Source: an uncultured Prevotellaceae bacterium
GTDB taxonomy: Bacteria > Bacteroidota > Bacteroidia > Bacteroidales > Bacteroidaceae
Assembly (NCBI GenBank): GCA_900316575.1
Contig: ONDJ01000002.1
Coordinates: forward strand, 220,141 to 284,140
Length of the DNA: 64,000 nt
Reading direction: 5' to 3'
The position numbers and the translations under genes were made by a program. The notes under the pieces were generated by a model. It had not been told where the DNA came from. It did not search any database and saw nothing but the letters and a program-made list of their open reading frames with translations. Positions 8,804 to 17,766 of the stretch are shown piece after piece (position 1 is the stretch's first letter; each line of letters opens with the position of its first letter).

Positions 8804-10039
8804 CTAAAAGATTGCTTCAAAAATCCGATCCGCGGCACCTGCACTGCTACTGATGTATTGCGCTGCTGCCTCGCCACTCTGAGCAAGCGTTTCGGGTTGT
8901 TCGACAAAGAGGTTGATGCGTTTGGCGAAATCTTCAGCACTTGCAACTTCAAAAGCTCCTCCACATGCCTTGAGCGATTGGGCCTCTTGGAATTTCTGAT
9001 TGTTGGGGCCGAAAAGCACGGGAATGCCATATACAGCTGCTTCGGGCACATTGTGTATGCCCACACCAAAGCCACCGCCTACGTAAGCCACTGTGGCATA
9101 TCGATAGATACTTGAAAGCAGTCCGAAGCAGTCAACGAGCAACACGCGGCTTGCGAATATACGGTCTGTTGACAGTGTTTGTGCCTCACTATAGGTAATG
9201 GTCGGACCTATCACACTTTCACAACGTGCACGCAAATGGGCTATGCGTTGTTCGTTCACCACGTGAGTGGCAATAATCAGTTTCCATTCTTTCTGCTGGA
9301 AGTAAGGAAGATATACGTCTTCGTCGGGTTGCCAACTACTGCCCGCAATAAACACACGAGGAGCCTCGCCCACAAACTGCTCTACAATGGGAAGAAGTTT
9401 GGCGTTTTTCTTAATCTGAATGACGCGGTCAAGGCGGGTATCGCCCGTAACGGTTACATTGCTTACGCCGATCGAAGCAAGCAACTGGCGCGAGGCTTCG
9501 TTCTGCACAAAAAAGTGGGCAACCCATTTCAGCACGTGACGATAGCCACAATGATACCAGCGAAAGAAGATCTGTGTGGGACGGAATATGCTACTCACGC
9601 TATAGACTGGCACATTGTGACGATGGCAGAGGTATAAGTAGTTCGCCCAAAACTCATACTTGATAAACACGGCTTTTGAGGGATGGGCCAGGCGAAGAAA
9701 CTTGCGAGCGTTGAGCATGGTATCGAAGGGCAGATAGCACACGACATCGGCATATTCATAGTGCTTACGCACTTCGTAGCCAGAGGGACTAAAGAACGTG
9801 AGGAGTATCTTTACATCGGGCTGCTCGCGCTTTAGCCTCTCTATCAATAACCGTCCTTGCTCAAACTCGCCAAGAGAGGCTGCGTGGAACCACACGGGAT
9901 GTTTGTCAGGACGAACTTTTTCGCGAAGAATCTTCCACGCATTGCGATGTCCGCGCATCATAAGCTGCGCCTTTTTGTTGCCGAAAAGCGCAGCTACGTT
10001 CACGCAGAACATATAAATGTATATAGCAAGGGAATACAT
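8804..10039 (-). CDS. waaA: 3-deoxy-D-manno-octulosonic acid (Kdo) transferase
   Basis: The 411-residue GT-B glycosyltransferase attaches Kdo from CMP-Kdo to lipid A precursor on the inner face of the cytoplasmic membrane. A hydrophobic N-terminal segment (about residues 3-20) anchors it. WFHAASLGEFEQ contains the catalytic glutamate region, LLTFFSPSGYE and VFIKYEFWANY are family hallmarks, and AYVGGGFGVGIHNVPEAAVYGIPVLFG is the nucleotide-sugar binding loop. It stands alone between two gene-poor gaps, with gltX upstream in the same direction 167 bp away. Confidence 0.95.
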   Translation of the reverse strand: MYSLAIYIYMFCVNVAALFGNKKAQLMMRGHRNAWKILREKVRPDKHPVWFHAASLGEFEQGRLLIERLKREQPDVKILLTFFSPSGYEVRKHYEYADVVCYLPFDTMLNARKFLRLAHPSKAVFIKYEFWANYLYLCHRHNVPVYSVSSIFRPTQIFFRWYHCGYRHVLKWVAHFFVQNEASRQLLASIGVSNVTVTGDTRLDRVIQIKKNAKLLPIVEQFVGEAPRVFIAGSSWQPDEDVYLPYFQQKEWKLIIATHVVNEQRIAHLRARCESVIGPTITYSEAQTLSTDRIFASRVLLVDCFGLLSSIYRYATVAYVGGGFGVGIHNVPEAAVYGIPVLFGPNNQKFQEAQSLKACGGAFEVASAEDFAKRINLFVEQPETLAQSGEAAAQYISSSAGAADRIFEAIF

Positions 10040-10205
10040 GGTGATACAGAGGTAAGAGAAGAGAGGTTAAAGGTTAAAGTTCTCAGCCACAACTCTACGA
10101 TAATACACTTTTAACAAGAACTATGTCAAGTAAGGGGCGGAGTGCGACCAGCCCGCGCTTCCTGTCACTGCGCTCCCTTTAACCGCTAAACTTTACTCTT
10201 ATTGT

Positions 10206-11726
10206 TTAAGGAAGCTCTGCGATGGCTTTCTTCATGCGTTTTAGGGTTTCGGCCTTACCCAGGAATGCACTAATCTCGAACATGCCAGGGCCTTTGCCTT
10301 CGCCCACCAAGGTGAGCCGCCAAGCATTCATAACGTCGCCCATCTTATACTCCTTGGCTTCTATCCAAGCATGGACGGCGGCTTCCTGGCTTTCAATGCT
10401 GAAGTCATCAAGACTACTCAGAAGTTCTTTGAGTTCGTTCATCTGCGTAGGCGAATACTCTTTCCAGCGCTTGCGCACGGTTTTCTCGTCGTATTCCGTA
10501 GGAGCTACGAAGAAGAATTTGCAGAGGGGCCATAGCTCTTTAACGAAGTTCACACGCCCTTTCATCATGCCCAAGACAGCCAAAGCCTGCTCGTCGGTAG
10601 CCTCCACGCTATTGGCACTCAGTAGTGACGTGAAAGCAGGCAAGAGTTCGGCATCAGATTTCTTGAGGATATATTCGTGGTTGAACCATGCGGCTTTCAC
10701 GTAGTCGAACTTAGCGCCAGCCTTGCTGCATTTGCTCAAGTCGAACTGCTCCACAAGTTCCTGCAATGAAAGGAGTTCTTGTTCGGTACCAGGGTTCCAA
10801 CCCAAAAGAGCGAGGAAATTGATGACGGCCTCGGGCAGATAGCCGTCTTCGCGATAACCACGCGAAACTTCTCCTGTCGCGGGGTCTTTCCACTCCAACG
10901 GAAAGACGGGAAAGCCCAGACGGTCGCCATCGCGTTTTGAGAGTTTGCCTTTGCCATCGGGCTTGAGCAACAAAGGCAGATGAGCAAACTGCGGCATGGT
11001 GTCTTCCCAACCGAAAGCGCGATAGAGCAACACGTGAAGCGGGGCACTGGGCAACCATTCCTCGCCGCGAATTACGTGGGAAATCTGCATCAAGTGGTCG
11101 TCAACGATGTTGGCTAAGTGGTAGGTAGGGAGCTCGTCGGCGGCTTTGTAGAGCACTTTGTCGTCAAGCACACGACTGTTGATATGCACATCGCCACGGA
11201 TGAGATCGTGAACAACAACATCCTCGCCTGGCTCTATCAAAAAGCGCACCACATAGTTTGCGCCTTCGCGAATGAGACGTTCGGTCTCGTCTTTTGATAA
11301 CGAAAGAGAATTGCGCATTTTCATTCGCGTTGAGGCATCGTATTGGAAGTTGGGAACGGCTTCGCGAGCAGCAGACAGCTCTTCGGGCGTGTCGAAAGCG
11401 ATGTAGGCTTTGCCACTATCAAGCAACTGCTGAACATATTGCTTATAGATATGCCGGCGCTCACTCTGGCGGTACGGACCCTTGTCGCCTCCAAAGCTTA
11501 CGCCTTCGTCGAAGTCTATGCCGAGCCAACGAAACGACTCAAGAATGTATTGCTCAGCACCAGGGACGAAGCGATTGGAGTCGGTATCTTCTATGCGAAA
11601 TACGAATTGTCCGCCATGCTGACGGGCAAATAGATAGTTATAGAGCGCGGTGCGTACGCCGCCGATATGGAGCGGACCTGTGGGACTGGGAGCAAAGCGC
11701 ACCCGAACATTTGCAGACGTTGTCAT
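10206..11726 (-). CDS. gltX: Glutamyl-tRNA synthetase
   Basis: The 506-residue class I synthetase charges tRNA-Glu in the cytoplasm. [19 protein letters not shown] holds the HIGH motif (HIGG), and [12 protein letters not shown] is the KMSKS-type loop. The C-terminal 170 residues form the helical anticodon-binding region. Length is normal for the bacterial enzyme. The start at 11726 ([14 protein letters not shown]) follows a likely promoter box at 11750-11757. It is divergent from the mannosyltransferase gene at 11886. Confidence 0.97.
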   Translation of the reverse strand: MTTSANVRVRFAPSPTGPLHIGGVRTALYNYLFARQHGGQFVFRIEDTDSNRFVPGAEQYILESFRWLGIDFDEGVSFGGDKGPYRQSERRHIYKQYVQQLLDSGKAYIAFDTPEELSAAREAVPNFQYDASTRMKMRNSLSLSKDETERLIREGANYVVRFLIEPGEDVVVHDLIRGDVHINSRVLDDKVLYKAADELPTYHLANIVDDHLMQISHVIRGEEWLPSAPLHVLLYRAFGWEDTMPQFAHLPLLLKPDGKGKLSKRDGDRLGFPVFPLEWKDPATGEVSRGYREDGYLPEAVINFLALLGWNPGTEQELLSLQELVEQFDLSKCSKAGAKFDYVKAAWFNHEYILKKSDAELLPAFTSLLSANSVEATDEQALAVLGMMKGRVNFVKELWPLCKFFFVAPTEYDEKTVRKRWKEYSPTQMNELKELLSSLDDFSIESQEAAVHAWIEAKEYKMGDVMNAWRLTLVGEGKGPGMFEISAFLGKAETLKRMKKAIAELP

Positions 11727-11749
11727 TGATTATTACTTTGTTTTGGCGG

Positions 11750-11757
11750 CGAAAGTA
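11750..11757 (-). promoter_or_regulatory. Probable -7 box of gltX
   Basis: The leftward strand reads TACTTTCG, one mismatch from TAnnTTTG, 24 bases before the gltX start. Confidence 0.4.
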
Positions 11758-11842
11758 CAAAAAATCATGCAGTAAGGGTACCTGTTACCCGTATTTCTGC
11801 ACGCTTTCAGGGGAAAACAAGGTCTTTCTTCCCAACTTTCCT

Positions 11843-11850
11843 TAATTTTG
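11843..11850 (+). promoter_or_regulatory. -7 box of the mannosyltransferase-pyrC operon
   Basis: TAATTTTG matches TAnnTTTG, 35 bases before the start codon at 11886. No clear -33 box. Confidence 0.55.
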
Positions 11851-11885
11851 CGCTAAGTTTTAGCTACTTCATTCTTTATATACCC

Positions 11886-12632
11886 ATGAACACCAACGAC
11901 AGCATTGTTATCATCCCTACTTACAACGAAAAAGAAAACATTGAACAAATCATTCGCGCAGTCTTTTCGTTGGAACACCGTTTCCACATCCTTGTGATTG
12001 ACGACGGTTCGCCCGACGGCACCGCACAGATTGTGCAGAGAATGATTGACAATGAGTTTTCCGACAGACTTTTCCTCATGCAGCGAAGCGGAAAACTCGG
12101 ACTCGGCACGGCTTATATCGCGGGATTCAAATGGGCCTTAGAACGCGAGTATGAATACGTCTTCGAAATGGACGCAGATTTCAGCCACAACCCCGAAGAC
12201 CTTCCCCGCCTTTACGAAGCCGTCAGTTCAGGACAGGGCGATGTTGCAGTAGGTTCGCGCTACGTCAGCGGTGTCAATGTGGTGAACTGGCCCATGGGAC
12301 GTGTGTTGATGAGTTATTTCGCCTCAAAGTATGTGCGCATGATAACGGGCATACCTGTTCACGACACCACGGCTGGCTTTGTGTGCTACCACCGGCGGGT
12401 GCTTGAAACGATTGACCTCGATGCCATACGCTTCAAGGGATATGCCTTCCAGATAGAAATGAAGTATTCCGCTCATTTCTTGGGCTTCCGCATCCAGGAA
12501 GTTTCAGTAATCTTTGTCAATCGCAGACTCGGCACAAGCAAGATGTCGGGCGGCATATTCAGCGAAGCACTCTTTGGCGTTATCAACCTGCGCTGGCGGG
12601 CATTGACGGGAAAAATAAAACCAAGACGATGA
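11886..12632 (+). CDS. Polyprenol-phosphate mannosyltransferase (GT2)
   Basis: A 248-residue GT2 enzyme of the dolichol-phosphate-mannose synthase type, which moves mannose from GDP-mannose to a polyprenyl phosphate at the inner membrane face. VIIPTYNEKENI and VIDDGSPDGTA form the nucleotide-binding half; EMDADFSHNPED is the metal-binding DxD; GSRYVSG and DTTAGFVCYHRR are family signatures. No membrane helices follow the catalytic domain, so it is the soluble DPM1-like form. Its stop overlaps the pyrC start (ATGA). The mannolipid could feed protein O-glycosylation, known in Bacteroidetes, but nothing here proves it. Confidence 0.9.
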   Translation: MNTNDSIVIIPTYNEKENIEQIIRAVFSLEHRFHILVIDDGSPDGTAQIVQRMIDNEFSDRLFLMQRSGKLGLGTAYIAGFKWALEREYEYVFEMDADFSHNPEDLPRLYEAVSSGQGDVAVGSRYVSGVNVVNWPMGRVLMSYFASKYVRMITGIPVHDTTAGFVCYHRRVLETIDLDAIRFKGYAFQIEMKYSAHFLGFRIQEVSVIFVNRRLGTSKMSGGIFSEALFGVINLRWRALTGKIKPRR

Positions 12633-13906
12633 AAACCCTCGTTCAGCACGCTACCATCGTCAGCGACAACCACCGCTTTACGGGCAATGTTGTTATAGAA
12701 AACGGGAAAATAGCTTTCATCAGCCAAGAGCCGCTATCCGCTGAAACTTTTGACGAAGTAATAGACGCTCAAGGACTGTTGATGCTCCCTGGTGTCATCG
12801 ACACCCACGTACATTTTCGCGACCCAGGGTTCACCCACAAGGGCGACATGGCCACCGAAAGCCGCGCGGCAGCCGCAGGAGGTGTCACCACCGTCATGGA
12901 CATGCCCAATACTCTTCCCGCGACCACCTCTGAAGAAGCATTGCTCGAAAAGTCACATCTTGCAGCGGAGAAAAGCGTTATCCGAATGGGGTTTTACCTT
13001 GGAGCAACACGCGAGAATGCCCCACGACTCTCTACGATTGACCCCTCGCTCTATTGTGGCGTGAAAGTTTTCCTCGGAGCTTCCACAGGTGGCATGTTGC
13101 TTGACGAAGACGAGGTGTTAGACAACGTCTTCAAAACCGCTCCCAAACCCATCGTTGCCCACTGCGAAGACCAAGAAATCCTTACCATATTATATATACG
13201 CGCGCGCGGGGAATACTCTTTAGGCGATGCTCCGATAGCCCTTCATAGCCAACTGCGCCCTGCCAAGGCTTGCATCAGTGCTACCCAGCGAGCCATTGCA
13301 TTGGCAGAAAAGCATGGCACACGCCTGCACATCGCCCACGTCAGCACAGCTGAAGAGTTAAGGCTCATTGCAGAAGCTTCAGATAACATCACGGCTGAAG
13401 CTTGTCCTAACTACCTACTCTTCTGCGAAGACGACTACCAACGGCTCGGCGCACGCATCAAGTGCAATCCCGCCGTCAAGACAGCAGCCGACCGCGAAGA
13501 GCTCCGCAAAGGTTTGGCAGACGGACGTATCTACACCATTGGCACAGACCATGCCCCCCATCGGCTTAGCGAAAAACGCGGCGGTGCTTTGCGGGCTGCA
13601 AGCGGCATACCGATGGTTCAATTCTCATTGCCCGTGATGCTCGACTTTGTAGCCCAAGGCTTTTTATCCTACGAGCAAGTAGTAACACTCATGTGCCACC
13701 ATCCCGCAGAGCTCTTCGGATTGAGCCAAAGGGGATACGTTCGCCAAGGCTATGAAGCCGATTTCGTGCTGGTCGCCCCTCATAGCCCTTGGACACTTAC
13801 TCCCAACAAGATACTGAGCCGCTGCAATTGGTCGCCGCTTGAAGGACATACGTTCCACCATCGTGTGGTAAGCACCTACATAGGTGGCCGCAAAGTTTAT
13901 GGCTGA
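12629..13906 (+). CDS. pyrC: Dihydroorotase
   Basis: The 425-residue amidohydrolase cyclises carbamoyl-aspartate to dihydroorotate in pyrimidine synthesis. DTHVHFRDPGFTHKGDM carries the metal-binding HxH and substrate-binding residues; HCED, HIAHVST and TDHAPH provide the remaining metal ligands. This is the long class I form rather than the 350-residue E. coli form. The start overlaps the upstream stop by four bases, and the next gene begins two bases after its stop. pyrE lies far away at 43860. Confidence 0.95.
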   Translation: MKTLVQHATIVSDNHRFTGNVVIENGKIAFISQEPLSAETFDEVIDAQGLLMLPGVIDTHVHFRDPGFTHKGDMATESRAAAAGGVTTVMDMPNTLPATTSEEALLEKSHLAAEKSVIRMGFYLGATRENAPRLSTIDPSLYCGVKVFLGASTGGMLLDEDEVLDNVFKTAPKPIVAHCEDQEILTILYIRARGEYSLGDAPIALHSQLRPAKACISATQRAIALAEKHGTRLHIAHVSTAEELRLIAEASDNITAEACPNYLLFCEDDYQRLGARIKCNPAVKTAADREELRKGLADGRIYTIGTDHAPHRLSEKRGGALRAASGIPMVQFSLPVMLDFVAQGFLSYEQVVTLMCHHPAELFGLSQRGYVRQGYEADFVLVAPHSPWTLTPNKILSRCNWSPLEGHTFHHRVVSTYIGGRKVYG

Positions 13907-13908
13907 CC

Positions 13909-14751
13909 ATGACAACTCTGCACTATTCCGTCTCTACGCTCACGTCCTACATCAATTGGGCTTATTTCTTCCATGCTTGGCAGATTGCTCCGCGATTTTC
14001 CACGATTGCACAAGTACACCACTGCATGTCGTGCAGGAAGGCATGGATAGAGAGCTTCTCTGCTGAAGATAAAGACCAAGCAAAAGTCGCTGCCGAACTT
14101 TTCACTGAGGCATCTACGACATTGCAACAAATGGAAAAAGACGGCGTAATAGCCAAAGCCCGCTTCGACATTCTTCCTTGCAGAGCTGATGGCGACGACC
14201 TCGTTTTTGAAAACCAGTGGCGGCTACCCTGTCTGCGTCAACAAAAGACCGAGGGGACTTGTTTATGCCTTGCAGACTTTGTGTTGCCCGTAGGTCTGGG
14301 TGGTGGCAATGGCGTGAACGACCACGTAGGACTCTTTGCCACCACGGCAGGCTTCGCTAACGAGACCGACATGTTGCGTCAAACGCTTTTTGACCGCTTG
14401 GCCGAAGCCGCAGCTGAACGTATGCACGAAGAAGTGCGACGCCACTTTTGGGGCTATGCGCCCAATGAGCGACTCAGTATTCCCGAGCTTCATCGCGAAG
14501 CCTTTCAAGGCATACGCCCTGCCGTTGGTTATCCCTGCCTGCCCGACCAACGCATCATCTTTCCCATCCACCGTCGTCTGAAGCTTTCAGAAATAGGCAT
14601 CACGCTTACCGAAAACGGCGCAATGCTCCCACACGCATCCACCTGCGGGCTGATGCTGGCCCACCCCGAGGCTCATTACTTTGCAGTAGGCCAAGTCAGC
14701 GAAGAGCAACGCGCCGACTACAAGCGCAGATATATTGCTTCTTGTCTTTAA
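13909..14751 (+). CDS. Free-standing vitamin B12-dependent methionine synthase activation domain protein
   Basis: The 280 residues align by eye over their whole length with the C-terminal reactivation domain of MetH, which binds S-adenosylmethionine and remethylates oxidised cobalamin. Landmarks in order are INWAYFFHAWQI, the FDILPCRADGDDLVFEN strand, CLADFVLPVG, HFWGYAPNERLS, GIRPAVGYPCLPD (the SAM-binding RPAxGYP motif), ITLTENGAMLP and HPEAHYFAVGQ. The folate, homocysteine and cobalamin domains are absent. It would have to work with a separate MetH core encoded elsewhere. It is two bases downstream of pyrC. Confidence 0.88.
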   Translation: MTTLHYSVSTLTSYINWAYFFHAWQIAPRFSTIAQVHHCMSCRKAWIESFSAEDKDQAKVAAELFTEASTTLQQMEKDGVIAKARFDILPCRADGDDLVFENQWRLPCLRQQKTEGTCLCLADFVLPVGLGGGNGVNDHVGLFATTAGFANETDMLRQTLFDRLAEAAAERMHEEVRRHFWGYAPNERLSIPELHREAFQGIRPAVGYPCLPDQRIIFPIHRRLKLSEIGITLTENGAMLPHASTCGLMLAHPEAHYFAVGQVSEEQRADYKRRYIASCL

Positions 14752-14777
14752 CGACTAAACTTCCACAACTAAAGCTC

Positions 14778-15932
14778 ATGATCCTTCGCATCGGCATCTT
14801 CTATATATTGCTTTCCATCATACCTACTTTGCTGTTATGGATAGCATTGCCCACAGAAAAACGTCGGTGGTGGATGTGCCTACCAGCCATTGTCTTAGCA
14901 ACAGGCACTTTATTGCTATTCATGGCAGCGGGCTATGTGGTCTATAAACCCGGCGTTTGGCGAATACGTCTGCTTTCAGTCACTTTCATCTACAACGCGC
15001 CTTTGGCCCTTTATGCAACAACCCTGCTTCTGGGCAAATGCTTCAAAGGCTATGTTCGTAGGTTTTTCTCCTTTCTATCTTGGACCATCTCCCTGCTACT
15101 ACTCGGTCTTATCATCTATGGCTTCACCTACGGCACCTCCCGTATAAAACGCACAGACATCCTCATCGCCGATGAGCAAATTCCAGCGGCTTTCGATGGC
15201 TACAAGATTGCCGTCGTCAGCGACCTCCACGTTGGCACATACTATGCCGACACTGCCGCCATCGCAAAGAAAGTCGCCGCTGTCAATGCGGTTCAGCCCG
15301 ACTTAATTTGTTTCCTCGGCGACATCGTAAACTTTAGCGATGAGGAACTCGATAAGTTCCTTCCCACACTGTCTCAGCTCCAAGCCAAAGACGGTGTTGT
15401 CAGCGTGATGGGCAACCACGACTATCTTTACTATTACCCTCAGCCCGACAGCACAGACACCCAGCGGCGCATCCACCGCCTTGAGCAGATGGAGCGGCAA
15501 ATGGGATGGCAGCTATTGCTCAACGAGAACACCGTGATCCACCGAGGAGCCGACAGCATTGCTATCATCGGTGCAGAAAACGAGAGCAAGCCGCCCCATC
15601 CTCATCGCGCCAATCTGCACAAAGCCATGCAGGGCATCTCCCCCGCTGCCTATCGCATACTCCTCATACACGACCCCACCCACTGGCACCGTGCCATTAC
15701 GGGGAAGACCAGCATTCCTCTTACCTTTAGCGGACACACCCATGGTATGCAGATGGCACTGCCTGGCGGATGGTCGCCCGCAGCACTCATCTTCAAAGAG
15801 TGGAGCGGCCTCTATACAGCCGGCAACCAGCGACTATGCGTCACTACAGGCCTCGGCGAATCGCTCATGCCCTTCCGTCTCGGATTGCCGCCCGAGGTCG
15901 TGTGCGTCACCTTGCGCCATGTCAGCAGATAA
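14778..15932 (+). CDS. Membrane-anchored metallophosphoesterase
   Basis: I start this 384-residue protein at the ATG at 14778; an upstream TTG at 14742 would overlap the previous gene. Four hydrophobic helices occupy roughly the first 130 residues. The calcineurin-like domain follows: AVVSDLHVG (D-x-H), CFLGDIVNFSDEE (GD), GNHDYLYYY (GNHD), LLIHDP and SGHTHGMQM (GHxH). All metal ligands are present. Relatives include YaeI-type lipid-linked phosphoesterases, so a phospholipid or UDP-sugar substrate at the membrane is plausible but unproven. Last gene of the operon. Confidence 0.88.
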   Translation: MILRIGIFYILLSIIPTLLLWIALPTEKRRWWMCLPAIVLATGTLLLFMAAGYVVYKPGVWRIRLLSVTFIYNAPLALYATTLLLGKCFKGYVRRFFSFLSWTISLLLLGLIIYGFTYGTSRIKRTDILIADEQIPAAFDGYKIAVVSDLHVGTYYADTAAIAKKVAAVNAVQPDLICFLGDIVNFSDEELDKFLPTLSQLQAKDGVVSVMGNHDYLYYYPQPDSTDTQRRIHRLEQMERQMGWQLLLNENTVIHRGADSIAIIGAENESKPPHPHRANLHKAMQGISPAAYRILLIHDPTHWHRAITGKTSIPLTFSGHTHGMQMALPGGWSPAALIFKEWSGLYTAGNQRLCVTTGLGESLMPFRLGLPPEVVCVTLRHVSR

Positions 15933-15996
15933 ACGCTCATTTCACGCATTTAAACGTTATTAACCTATACATAAAGGCACTTTTCATGAACAAAAG

Positions 15997-16027
15997 GTTG
16001 CAGAAACGCAAAGTTTATTTACTTTTG
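15997..16027 (+). promoter_or_regulatory. Promoter of a probable non-coding RNA
   Basis: GTTG (15997-16000), a 19-nt spacer and TACTTTTG (16020-16027) closely match TTTG-N19/20-TAnnTTTG. The predicted start of transcription is near 16034. No long reading frame follows until 16580. Confidence 0.65.
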
Positions 16028-16033
16028 CATTGT

Positions 16034-16492
16034 GTTTGCCCAAATCTGCAGCGCTTTTCGAAGTAGCGGAAGCGGGTGGGTAGGCACAACATACATATAT
16101 AAAGCGTTTACTTGACGCTTAGCTTTTGGCAAATCGAAATCTCGCAAATTTCACTCCTGTTCAAGGCTAATGCGGGCAGTAGATGTCTATGGGAATATGT
16201 TTCATCAATTAACTGATTTCACTCTTTAATTAAAGCGTGAAAACCTCTGGAGGCAAAGTATCATGCTTTGTCACTGAAGTGGTATAGACTGGCGGTCGCC
16301 TATTGTGACCCGAAAGTCTGAGGTTAGCGGATCCCGTCTCTCCTAATCCACTTGAAGTTTTCACAGGCTCTGTGAAGTCTTATGCTAGCATATTCGGCGT
16401 GGGCTTCTGCATTGTTCGCTCCTAACAGGATGGGCAATGCGAGAGCCTCGATTTGCGGGAGCGGCAATTTGTACAGCATCCCGCGCTTTTTA
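16034..16492 (+). ncRNA. Probable structured non-coding RNA, family unknown
   Basis: A promoter at 15997-16027 and a terminator at 16455-16492 frame about 460 nt with no supported protein. The 3' half has a long-range stem, GTGAAAAC (16237-16244) with GTTTTCAC (16357-16364), enclosing further pairings: AACCTC with GAGGTT, CAAAG with CTTTG, AGACT with AGTCT, AAGTGG with CCACTT. Upstream is the hairpin AAGCGT/ACGCTT (16102-16120). I do not see the conserved cores of RNase P RNA, tmRNA or SRP RNA. It could be a divergent 6S-like RNA, a lineage-specific sRNA, or a long leader of the TolB-like gene. Confidence 0.5.
16455..16492 (+). terminator. Rho-independent terminator of the putative ncRNA
   Basis: GCGGGA (16455-16460) pairs with TCCCGC (16479-16484), extended by GC/GC inside, and is followed by GCTTTTTAT. 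Confidence 0.7.
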
Positions 16493-16579
16493 TATCTGTA
16501 TGTACCACAAACATTAATCCTTTTCCTAACATTCCACTGCTTGGGGACGCTGGCAGTACATTTTCATAATCTTTTCTTT

Positions 16580-17599
16580 ATGAAAAAGTATTTTGCATTG
16601 CTACTCGTCCTCAGCTTGCTGTGCACAGACGGCATGGCGCAGCGACGTCGCAAGTTTGACTACTCGCAAGTGTTCGTACCCGAAGAAGGAGGTACGAAGT
16701 TCGAAAAAATCACCGAAGATGCCGATGCGGTTTATACCACCGTGGGGCGTAGCACCACGCTTTTCTCCTCGGGCAAAGTGTCGCGCGTGGACTGGTGGGT
16801 CAACCCACAGATAGCCATCTCGCCCGATGGTACGCGCATTGCCTACCTCAGTTTGAAGAACGATGCTTCAAATGTGATGGTGAAAAACACCACTAAGGGC
16901 GGTGTCAGTGTGCAGCGCACCTTCCGCACCAATGTTCGCGACGTGTCGTGGTCGCCCGACGGACAGACGCTTTGCTTCACCGAGTGGCGCAACGGTCATA
17001 ATGGCATCTACCTCACAGGAGCTGAGCAGGGATCGGTAGTGAAACAGATTTCTGGTGGTTCCGACAACGACTTCGGTGCCGTCATTGCCCGCGACGGCAA
17101 GACCATCTACTTCCACCGTGGCGAAGGTGGCTATCAGAACTACAGCCTCTGGAGCTACAACATGGACAACAACCTCTTTTCCAACTACTCGCGCGGCATG
17201 ACCCCGCAGCCCATCCCCAACACGCCCAACACCCTCTACTGTGCTCGCTTCACACAGGAAAACGAATGTGAAATCTGGCGCATCAACTACGAAACAGGCG
17301 TTGAGGAAGTAATCCTTGCTCAGCCCGGCAAGAGCTTCACCTCGCCGCAGCTGTCGCCCAACGGTCGCTGGATACTCTGCACGGGCAGCAGCGTGTCGGA
17401 AAAGGAAAAAATTAGCAACACCGACATCTACGTGGTACGCACCGACGGCACTGGGCTCACACAGCTCACCTTCCACCCGGGTAACGACCTGAGTGCCGTG
17501 TGGTCAGCCGACGGCAAGAGCATCTTCTTCCTCTCGCAGCGCGGCTCAGCCAAGCGTCTGTACAACGTGTGGAAAATGGAATTTAAGCTGACGTATTAG
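16580..17599 (+). CDS. Exported TolB-like beta-propeller protein
   Basis: The 339-residue protein begins MKKYFALLLVLSLL and has a signal peptide cleaved near GMAQ. I chose the ATG at 16580; the longer frame from 16382 would run through the putative ncRNA terminator. Repeats of the TolB/DPP-IV propeller type are plain: ISPDGTRIAYLS, WSPDGQTLCFTEW, IARDGKTIYFHRG, LSPNGRWILCTG and WSADGKSIFFLSQ. These blades usually bind proteins or peptides in the periplasm. It has no peptidase domain and no Pal/TolB neighbours, so a binding or scaffold role is likely. Confidence 0.82.
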   Translation: MKKYFALLLVLSLLCTDGMAQRRRKFDYSQVFVPEEGGTKFEKITEDADAVYTTVGRSTTLFSSGKVSRVDWWVNPQIAISPDGTRIAYLSLKNDASNVMVKNTTKGGVSVQRTFRTNVRDVSWSPDGQTLCFTEWRNGHNGIYLTGAEQGSVVKQISGGSDNDFGAVIARDGKTIYFHRGEGGYQNYSLWSYNMDNNLFSNYSRGMTPQPIPNTPNTLYCARFTQENECEIWRINYETGVEEVILAQPGKSFTSPQLSPNGRWILCTGSSVSEKEKISNTDIYVVRTDGTGLTQLTFHPGNDLSAVWSADGKSIFFLSQRGSAKRLYNVWKMEFKLTY

Positions 17600-17615
17600 T
17601 GAAACATTATGTTTT

Positions 17616-17714
17616 GGAGAGAAGGCGGCCAGGCGCATCCGTCTTGTTCGGAGACCCTTTTCCTTTCGCCTCTACGTCAGTGCACCATCGGTGCGCCGCC
17701 CTCTCTCCTTTTTT
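17616..17714 (+). terminator. Long-stem terminator after the TolB-like gene
   Basis: GGAGAGAAGGCGGC (17616-17629) pairs with GCCGCCCTCTCTCC (17695-17708), one mismatch, followed by six T residues. The 65-nt loop contains its own small hairpin GCACC-ATC-GGTGC. Confidence 0.75.
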
Positions 17715-17766
17715 ATTCTGAAAACACACCCCCCTTTTTATTAACTTCATAAAATTTCAAGCAATC

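Noticed and set aside
16234-16364. Cobalamin riboswitch, because of TCACTGAAGTGG
   Set aside because: The B12-box GCCACTG and the conserved core are not both present, and the downstream gene has no link to cobalamin.
16034-16492. RNase P RNA or tmRNA
   Set aside because: The conserved GAGGAAAGTCC-type and ACAGAAA-type cores, a tRNA-like end and a tag-peptide frame are all missing.
16382-16579. N-terminal extension of the TolB-like protein
   Set aside because: It runs through a terminator hairpin, and a good signal peptide begins at 16580.
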